Of a stretch of 12,304 nucleotides of DNA, positions 9,501 to 12,304 are shown piece by piece. Below the pieces are notes generated by a model, which did not search any database, had not been told where the DNA came from, and saw only the letters and a list, made by a program, of their open reading frames with translations. Numbering within the stretch: position 1 is the stretch's first letter; each line of letters opens with the position of its first letter. The translations under genes were made by a program, and so were the position numbers. The stretch spans positions 1-12,304 of the forward strand of contig JACDGA010000027.1 in assembly GCA_013815505.1 (NCBI GenBank). Direction: 5' to 3'. The stretch is from Acidimicrobiia bacterium (GTDB lineage Bacteria; Actinomycetota; Acidimicrobiia; Acidimicrobiales; Ilumatobacteraceae).

Positions 9501-10030
9501 GGACCGACGAGTCACGCACCACCGAGGCCGCTCGCTTCACGTACCCACGCCAGCGTCAGGCGCCGTTCCTGTGCATCGCCGACTTCTTACGGCCCCTCGA
9601 GTCGGGCGAGAGCGACTACGCCTCGTTTCACATCGTCACCATGGGTGGCGTCGTGAGCGAGGAGGCAGCCCGACTGTTCGCGGCGAACGAGTACCAGCAG
9701 TACCTGCTGCTGCACGGTCTCGGCGTCGAGATGGCAGAGGCGCTCGCCGAGTACTGGCACCGGCGCATCCGCGACGAGTGGGGATTCGTCGACGAGGACG
9801 GCCCGACCGTAGGCGGCTTGTTCCGCCAGCAGTACCGCGGCGGCCGCTACTCGTGGGGCTACCCCGCGTGCCCCGATCTCGAGGACAACGCCACGGTGGC
9901 CAGGCTGCTCGAGTCCGACCGGCTCGGCATCGAGGTCAGCGAGGAGACCGGGTGGCAGTACCAGCCCGAGCAGACGACCTCGGCGCTGATCTGCCACCAC
10001 CCCCAGGCGAAGTACTTCGTCGCCCGGTAG
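6512..10030 (+). CDS. metH: Cobalamin-dependent methionine synthase
   Basis: Transfers the methyl group of 5-methyltetrahydrofolate to homocysteine through protein-bound cobalamin, making methionine and tetrahydrofolate in the cytoplasm. Domains in order: homocysteine-binding barrel (about 1-310) with zinc cysteines C227 (NCATG) and C293/C294 (GGCCGTTPEH); folate-binding barrel (about 335-600) starting at FLIIGERTNANGSKAF; the helical cap (about 640-720); the B12 domain with DVHDIGKN, in which H744 is the cobalt ligand; and the C-terminal S-adenosylmethionine-binding reactivation domain (about 930-1172) with R1112 and GYPACPD near 1116-1122. At 1172 residues it is complete and close to the 1227 of the E. 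coli enzyme. The start is GTG at 6512. Its stop codon lies inside a short 9-bp tandem repeat. No neighbouring gene is obviously linked to methionine synthesis. Confidence 0.98.
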   Translation: MSRISYLDAVESGVVVFDGAFGTFIQDLDLTADDFGGVELEGCNEILCATRPDVITSMHEAFFDVGVDAIETASFGSFAPVLAEYEIADRTFELNEAAARIATEVARRYAAADGRDRYVAGSMGPGTKLPSLGHIGFVELRDAYADQARGLLAGGIDLFVVETCMDLLQVKAAMIGCRTAMRERGVRLPIQVQVTMETTGRMLVGSEIGAALATIGAMKPDVLGINCATGPAEMQEHLRYLSQHSPLPISVLPNAGLPSIVDGRTHYDLTPEQLAEFHRRHVAELGVRVVGGCCGTTPEHLRQVVEAVRSLEPASRQPEVEASVSSIYSPVPIRQDLSFLIIGERTNANGSKAFRDAMLAGDWDMCLKIGNEQVREGAHVLDVCVDYVGRDGALDMDEIVKRFATQVSVPLVLDSTETNVVEAGLQHIGGRPILNSANLEDGELPDSRFDRVMSLAREYGAAVICLLIDERGQARDVEWKMEVAHRIHEIAVERYGLSASDLIFDTLTFPLSTGDDDLRRDAIYTIEAIRRIKAEIPGAHTTLGVSNISFGLSPASRHALNSVFLHEAVEAGLDSAIVHAGKIVPLNRLPDEQRDVCLDLVWDRRRPADPATGAAAYDPLAHLLDVFADVTSTKTEKVDRSGMPVSERLHHRIIDGDRDGLIDDLDEAMSGGTAPLDIVNDVLLGGMKVVGELFGSGQMQLPFVLQSAETMKAAVAHLEPHMEKLGASSAKGKLVIATVKGDVHDIGKNLVDIICTNNGYEVHNLGIKVPINEMVAKVKEVDADALGMSGLLVKSTLIMRDNLQELNSLGLTEMPVLLGGAALTRRYVERDLREIFEGRLFYGRDAFEGLSTLDNLMAMKRSGEWDPEFGRIPTGRVLPEKSGAGSEPVELPRRSPDVAADNEVFKPPFLGSRVVKGIALDDIVEYVNETALYRNQWQYRPEKFDDGTHESDDEFKARIRATFREQLAAAKASGVLVPQVVYGYFVANGDGNDLVVWTDESRTTEAARFTYPRQRQAPFLCIADFLRPLESGESDYASFHIVTMGGVVSEEAARLFAANEYQQYLLLHGLGVEMAEALAEYWHRRIRDEWGFVDEDGPTVGGLFRQQYRGGRYSWGYPACPDLEDNATVARLLESDRLGIEVSEETGWQYQPEQTTSALICHHPQAKYFVAR

Positions 10031-10067
10031 CCCCGGTGACCCCGGTGACCCCGGTCGCTCCGGTCAG
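10023..10067 (+). repeat. Degenerate 9-bp tandem repeat across the metH stop
   Basis: Five head-to-tail 9-base units: CCCGGTAGC, CCCGGTGAC, CCCGGTGAC, CCCGGTCGC, TCCGGTCAG. Units 2 and 3 are identical. The first contains the metH stop codon and the last reaches the stop codon of the small minus-strand ORF. Read in another frame the unit would encode Pro-Val-Thr repeats. A similar weaker run, ACTCCCGTG-ACTCCGGCG-ACTCAGGTT, lies at 10945-10971 at the end of the TetR-like gene. Function unknown; probably slippage-derived. Confidence 0.75.
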
Positions 10068-10243
10068 TCCCAGTAGTACCAGCCAGCGGCGCGAACGGTC
10101 CAGTAGGCGCTGTCGGCGGTGCGCCGGCAGGATGTGCCTCGCCATCCTGAGCGCCAGGAGCAGTCGTCGTACATGTCGGCCTTGAAGTTGCTGTCGCACC
10201 GGGCCTCCCGAGTGAGCCTTCGATCGTGCGAGTGCACGGTCAC
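10064..10243 (-). CDS. Possible small Cys/Trp/Tyr-rich protein, unrecognised
   Basis: Minus-strand frame of 59 codons from GTG at 10243 to TGA at 10064-10066. The product has four cysteines (C16, C28, C39 plus nearby polar spacing; three within 16-39 are clear), a string MYDDCSWRSGWRGTSC at 24-39, and ends AGWYYWD. Third positions are almost all G or C from about residue 13 onward, which is what a real gene in this genome shows; the first dozen codons are less biased. I count three cysteines with certainty (16, 28, 39). An in-frame TGA lies upstream of the first GTG, so no longer form exists without a frameshift. The start has no ribosome site and lies inside an inverted repeat. It could be a small gene, the decayed 3' end of a larger one, or chance. 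No family recognised. Confidence 0.35.
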   Translation of the reverse strand: MTVHSHDRRLTREARCDSNFKADMYDDCSWRSGWRGTSCRRTADSAYWTVRAAGWYYWD

Positions 10244-10257
10244 GAGTGACTGTGCGC
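10232..10257. repeat. Inverted repeat, possible operator
   Basis: Arms GCACGGTCAC (10234-10243) and GTGACTGTGC (10246-10255) are complementary at 9 of 10 positions around a 2-base centre, with a partial extension to 10232/10257. The very short centre and lack of a T-run argue for a protein-binding dyad over a terminator. A half-similar direct repeat of CACGGTC-GAGTG occurs at 10269-10280. It lies between metH and the TetR-like gene, about 130 bases upstream of the latter, so it may be a regulator site. Confidence 0.4.
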
Positions 10258-10381
10258 CTCGGCCGGGTCACGGTCGAGTGCTGCGTCCACATCGCGGGAT
10301 CGGACATCTTCCCTTGACAACTTGTGCAGCGTGTGATCCGCCCCGTTGCTGCCCGCATCGTGGCGCGTGGGATCCTGAGAC

Positions 10382-10986
10382 ATGGATCCGCGCCAGGCGC
10401 TCGTCGAGGCAGGAGTCGACCTCCTCGTCGAGTCTGGCCCGGCGCCGGGTTCCGGCTGCGCGCCGGGTCGGCAGTTGCGGACACGGTGGCGATGATCCGT
10501 CGCCTCGTGGAGGACGGCGCGCCGTTCAGCGAGATCATTCGCGTCGGCGCAGCCGCCAATCTGCACCGCTGGCCCGACGATGCCGTGTACTTCGCGACGC
10601 TGGCACTGCGTTCGGCGACTTACGCCGACGAGGACCTGCGTGACGTCAGCAAGGAACGGCTCGTTGCAGGACTCGACGAGTACGTCGACCTCTACGAGGC
10701 GATGCTGCGACTGTCGGACCGACGGATGCGGCCACCGTTCACCACTCGTCACCTCGCGCTGCTGTTCGGCGCCCTCGGGGAGGGGTTCACGCTGCAGGCC
10801 TCGCTCGGGCTCGACCACCCGTGCTTTCCCGGCGGCGCCGTCGATGGCGGCAGCGCGGATGCCGAGGCTGTCGAGCGTGACTGGACGCTGCTCGCGATCG
10901 CCGTGCGTGCCCTCGTCGAGGAGCTCACCGAGCCGCTCCGCGCAACTCCCGTGACTCCGGCGACTCAGGTTGCGCCGCTGCCGTAG
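10382..10986 (+). pseudogene. TetR-like regulator, frameshifted and lacking its HTH
   Basis: From ATG 10382 the first frame reads MDPRQALVEAGVDLLVESGP, the typical first helix of a TetR-family regulator, but this frame stops at 10493-10495 after 37 codons. A coding-like frame offset by one base takes over near 10440 (GFRLRAGSAVADTVAMIRRLV...) and runs to 10986 with a helical domain (WPDDAVYFATLALRSATYADEDL, then FTTRHLALLFGALGEGFTLQ) resembling a TetR ligand-binding domain. Third-position G/C bias switches frame at the same place. The expected helix-turn-helix (about 35-40 residues) is not visible between the two parts. The 9-mer GCGCCGGGT occurs twice at the junction (10442-10450, 10460-10468), suggesting a deletion scar. 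An intact alternative would be a 164-residue protein from ATG 10492 without DNA-binding domain. The last 22 bases overlap the VOC gene. A sequencing error could explain the frameshift but not the missing HTH. Confidence 0.6.
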
Positions 10987-11354
10987 GGCCGGGTGATGAT
11001 CTCGAGCCAGTGGCCAGACGGATCGGCGAAGTAGGCACCGCGGCCACCGTCGTGGTGGTTGATCTCGTCGCGGCGCTGCCCGCCCGGGTCGGCGAAGTGC
11101 GTCACGTTGCGCTCGGCGAGGCGACCCATGATCTCGTCGAACTCGGTCTCGCCGACGAGGAAGGCGTAGTGCTGCGGGTCGATCTCCTCGCCGCCGGCGT
11201 CGATGAAGTCGAGGCTGACGCCGTTGTCGACCTCGACGACGAGGAACGGTCCGAACTGCATCGGCGCACGGACGCCGAGCATCGAAGAGGTGAACTCGGC
11301 GGCGGCCTCACGGTCGGCCGAGTGCACGATCGTGTGGTTCAACTGCACGCTCAT
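10965..11354 (-). CDS. VOC-family (glyoxalase/bleomycin-resistance fold) protein
   Basis: Single-module vicinal-oxygen-chelate protein of 129 residues with paired beta-alpha-beta-beta-beta units. Likely metal ligands are H7 (LNHTIVHS), H62 (DPQHYAFLV) and E118 in the C-terminal strand YFADPSGHWLEIITRPYG, a very typical ending. Members include lyases, dioxygenases and drug-binding proteins, so the reaction is not known; a single module normally dimerises to form its sites. There is no Shine-Dalgarno; the ATG lies 7 bases after a TAGCGT box, suggesting a leaderless transcript from its own promoter. The neighbouring decarboxylase gene is upstream on the same strand, 73 bases away. The apparent MerR-type operator in its promoter points to induction by a small molecule or oxidant. 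The 3' end overlaps the TetR-like frame by 22 bases. Confidence 0.88.
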   Translation of the reverse strand: MSVQLNHTIVHSADREAAAEFTSSMLGVRAPMQFGPFLVVEVDNGVSLDFIDAGGEEIDPQHYAFLVGETEFDEIMGRLAERNVTHFADPGGQRRDEINHHDGGRGAYFADPSGHWLEIITRPYGSGAT

Positions 11355-11361
11355 GAGGGGG

Positions 11362-11392
11362 ACGCTACGACCTCAAGTGGACTTGATGTCAA
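11362..11392 (-). promoter_or_regulatory. MerR/SoxR-type promoter of the VOC gene
   Basis: On the minus strand TTGACA (11392-11387) and TAGCGT (11367-11362) are separated by 19 bases, longer than the optimal 17. Overlapping the spacer is a dyad whose arms GACCTCAAGT and ACTTGATGTC (plus-strand 11369-11378 and 11381-11390) match at 9 of 10 positions around GG. The core TCAAGT-N2-ACTTGA equals the core of the E. coli SoxR box. A dyad within an over-long 19-20 bp spacer is the classical MerR-family activator arrangement. The regulator itself is not in this window. Confidence 0.65.
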
Positions 11393-11427
11393 CCCCCATT
11401 CACCCTGCGGCAAGCGATTTCGGCCGT

Positions 11428-11886
11428 TCACTTCCAGCCGGCGCCGATCGGTTGCCTCGTCGTGACGTTCAGGCGGTTGTAGAGGTTCGTCGTCGCGATC
11501 GAGATCACGAGCGCGGCGAGCTCCTTCTCACCGAAGTGCGCAGCCGCCTCGTTCCAGACCTCGTCGGGCACGGCGTCGGCGCGGTCGCTGAGTCGCGTCA
11601 TCGCCTCGGTCAGCGCCAGGGCAGCGCGCTCGGCGTCGGTGAAGTACGGCGATTCACGCCAGGCGGCGACGGTGGCGAGGCGGTCGTCGGTCTCGCCGGC
11701 CTTCTTCGCGTTGTGGAAGCCGTAGTGGATGCACCAGCTGCACCCGTTGATCTGGCTCGCTCGCAGGTGGGCGAGTTCGATGATCTCGGACGGCACACCG
11801 GCCTGGCGGGTCGCCTGACCAAGAGTCATCAGCGCCTGCATCGTGTCGGGTAGGTATGCCACCGGGTTCTTCATCCGTGCTTCCAT
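11428..11886 (-). CDS. Carboxymuconolactone decarboxylase / AhpD-like protein
   Basis: All-helical alkylhydroperoxidase-type protein of 152 residues, the usual size of single-domain members; many act as peroxidatic or redox-sensing disulfide proteins. The CxxC pair is C49-S-W-C52 in LRASQINGCSWCIHYGFHNA, and E37, 12 residues before C49, matches the active-site Glu of AhpD. The His normally four residues after the second Cys is G56 here, with H54 and H58 nearby. WRESPYFTDAERAALALTEAMT is a conserved helix of this subfamily. AAGGAG lies 6 bases before ATG 11886, a strong ribosome site. Divergent from the ECF41-like sigma gene, a pairing well known for that sigma group, and preceded by a candidate sigma-specific promoter. 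True decarboxylase activity is unlikely. Confidence 0.92.
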   Translation of the reverse strand: MEARMKNPVAYLPDTMQALMTLGQATRQAGVPSEIIELAHLRASQINGCSWCIHYGFHNAKKAGETDDRLATVAAWRESPYFTDAERAALALTEAMTRLSDRADAVPDEVWNEAAAHFGEKELAALVISIATTNLYNRLNVTTRQPIGAGWK

Positions 11887-11905
11887 CGCACGCTCCTTCT
11901 CTTCG

Positions 11906-11932
11906 TGTCACAACGGCCCGTTGCGAGCCGTC
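11906..11932 (+). promoter_or_regulatory. ECF41-type promoter reading toward the sigma factor gene
   Basis: TGTCACA (11906-11912), 16 bases, then CGTC (11929-11932). This is the -35/-10 pair I know for ECF41 sigma factors. A start near 11938-11940 would give a leader of about 30 bases to the ATG at 11969, containing GAGGAG at 11953-11958. It implies that the sigma factor activates its own gene. Motif seen directly; recognition is inferred from the neighbouring gene. Confidence 0.65.
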
Positions 11933-11940
11933 AAGGAGAT

Positions 11941-11967
11941 GACGGATGAAGCGAGGAGAATGTGACC
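11941..11967 (-). promoter_or_regulatory. ECF41-type promoter reading toward the decarboxylase gene
   Basis: On the minus strand GGTCACA (11967-11961), 16 bases, then CGTC (11944-11941). It differs from the other copy by one base in the -35 element and has the same spacing. Transcription would start near 11934, leaving about 48 bases to ATG 11886 with its AAGGAG site. It faces the plus-strand promoter, with the two CGTC boxes 8 bases apart, so bound polymerases would probably exclude each other. Confidence 0.6.
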
Positions 11968-11968
11968 G

Positions 11969-12304
11969 ATGGATGGAACTGATGCGCTGGCGGGCCGATT
12001 CGAGCAGCACCGTGACCACCTGCGGGCTGTTGCCCGCCGGATGCTCGGCAGCACGGCAGAGGCTGACGACGCCGTGCAGGAGGCGTGGCTGCGACTCGAT
12101 CGCAGCGACGCCGCAACCATCGACAACCTCGGCGGCTGGTTGACGACCGTGGTCTCGCGCGTGTGCCTCGACGTGCTGCGCGCCCGAGCGTCACGGCGCG
12201 AGTCACCCCCACTCGCCGCCGAACCGTCGACGACGAACCTCGGCGCGCCACCCGTCGACGTCGAGGGAGACGCGGTGCAGGCCGACGCCGTCGGTGCCGC
12301 CCTG
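11969..12304 (+). CDS. ECF sigma factor, ECF41-like (partial, cut at window end)
   Basis: Open from ATG 11969 to the window edge with no stop, 112 codons. The visible part is sigma region 2: FEQHRDHLRAVARRML at 11-26, DDAVQEAWLRL at 33-43 (core-polymerase contact), and NLGGWLTTVVSRVCLDVLRARASRRE at 53-78 (-10 recognition), then a Pro-rich linker. Region 4 and, if it is ECF41, a SnoaL-like C-terminal domain would lie beyond the window. The NL-WLTTVV-R-CLD-LR-R pattern fits the ECF41/SigJ type and its relatives. GAGGAG lies 10 bases before the ATG; a second ATG at 11946 is in another frame. No anti-sigma gene is seen; ECF41 factors are usually controlled by their own C-terminal extension. The divergent carboxymuconolactone decarboxylase-type gene and the promoter motifs support the group call. 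Exact subgroup is open. Confidence 0.9.
   Translation, partial: MDGTDALAGRFEQHRDHLRAVARRMLGSTAEADDAVQEAWLRLDRSDAATIDNLGGWLTTVVSRVCLDVLRARASRRESPPLAAEPSTTNLGAPPVDVEGDAVQADAVGAAL

Noticed and set aside
10129..10148. AGGATG/CATCCT hairpin as metH terminator
   Set aside because: Only 6 base pairs with an 8-base loop, about 100 bases after the stop and without a T-run.
10314..10342. TTGACA at 10314-10319 as the -35 of the TetR-like gene
   Set aside because: The sequence 17 bases downstream is TCCGCC, not a -10 box, and no TANNNT is found at a suitable distance. The hexamer may be chance or part of an operator.
9936..10559. Collagen-like Gly-Ala-Thr-Gly repeat in an antisense frame
   Set aside because: The GLTGATGVTGVTGATG string is just the 9-bp DNA tandem repeat read on the other strand, and the rest of the frame has no coding bias.
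11946..12143. 65-codon plus-strand frame starting at ATG 11946
   Set aside because: Overlaps the sigma factor gene in another frame, and the product is Arg/Ser/Thr-rich with no domain; the sigma region 2 motifs are in the 11969 frame.

Overview
This window reads as a chromosomal segment of a high-GC actinobacterium. Its genes are dense, G/C strongly dominates third codon positions, there are several GTG starts, and short TANNNT boxes sit 7-9 bases before some start codons, as in leaderless actinobacterial transcripts. Protein style suggests the Acidimicrobiia (Ilumatobacter-like), but that is an inference without a database search. I see no tRNA, rRNA, CRISPR, phage or IS element.

Layout, left to right: a secreted M1-family metallopeptidase (+, 36-1517); three genes on the minus strand that look like one operon, transcribed sirtuin deacetylase (4385-3642), APC-family permease (3587-2157), then a DUF3156-like protein (2109-1567); a conserved-type hypothetical protein (+, about 4485-5018) whose 3' end overlaps the end of leucyl aminopeptidase (-, 6453-4996); and cobalamin-dependent methionine synthase metH (+, 6512-10030), divergent from the aminopeptidase across 58 bases.

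The metH downstream region (10031-10490) is the least ordinary. It holds a run of degenerate 9-bp tandem repeats, a possible 59-residue Cys/Trp/Tyr-rich minus-strand ORF, a near-perfect inverted repeat, and a TetR-like regulator whose N-terminal helix and C-terminal domain lie in different frames with no recognisable DNA-binding helix-turn-helix between them. I call that regulator a probable pseudogene.

The right end is a small regulatory and stress module: a VOC (glyoxalase-fold) protein (-), a carboxymuconolactone decarboxylase/AhpD-like protein (-), and a divergent ECF41-like sigma factor (+, cut by the window end). Two promoter arrangements stand out. The sigma/decarboxylase intergenic region carries two face-to-face copies of TGTCACA-N16-CGTC (one copy GGTCACA), the motif I know for ECF41 sigma factors, so the sigma factor probably drives both itself and its partner. 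The VOC gene has a TTGACA/TAGCGT promoter with a 19-bp spacer overlapping a TCAAGT-GG-ACTTGA dyad, the hallmark of a MerR/SoxR-type operator; no MerR gene is present here.

Most of the window is ordinary housekeeping metabolism (peptide turnover, methionine synthesis, transport). I found no clear undescribed system. The best leads are the symmetrical sigma-factor promoter pair, the MerR-type operator and the broken regulator region.
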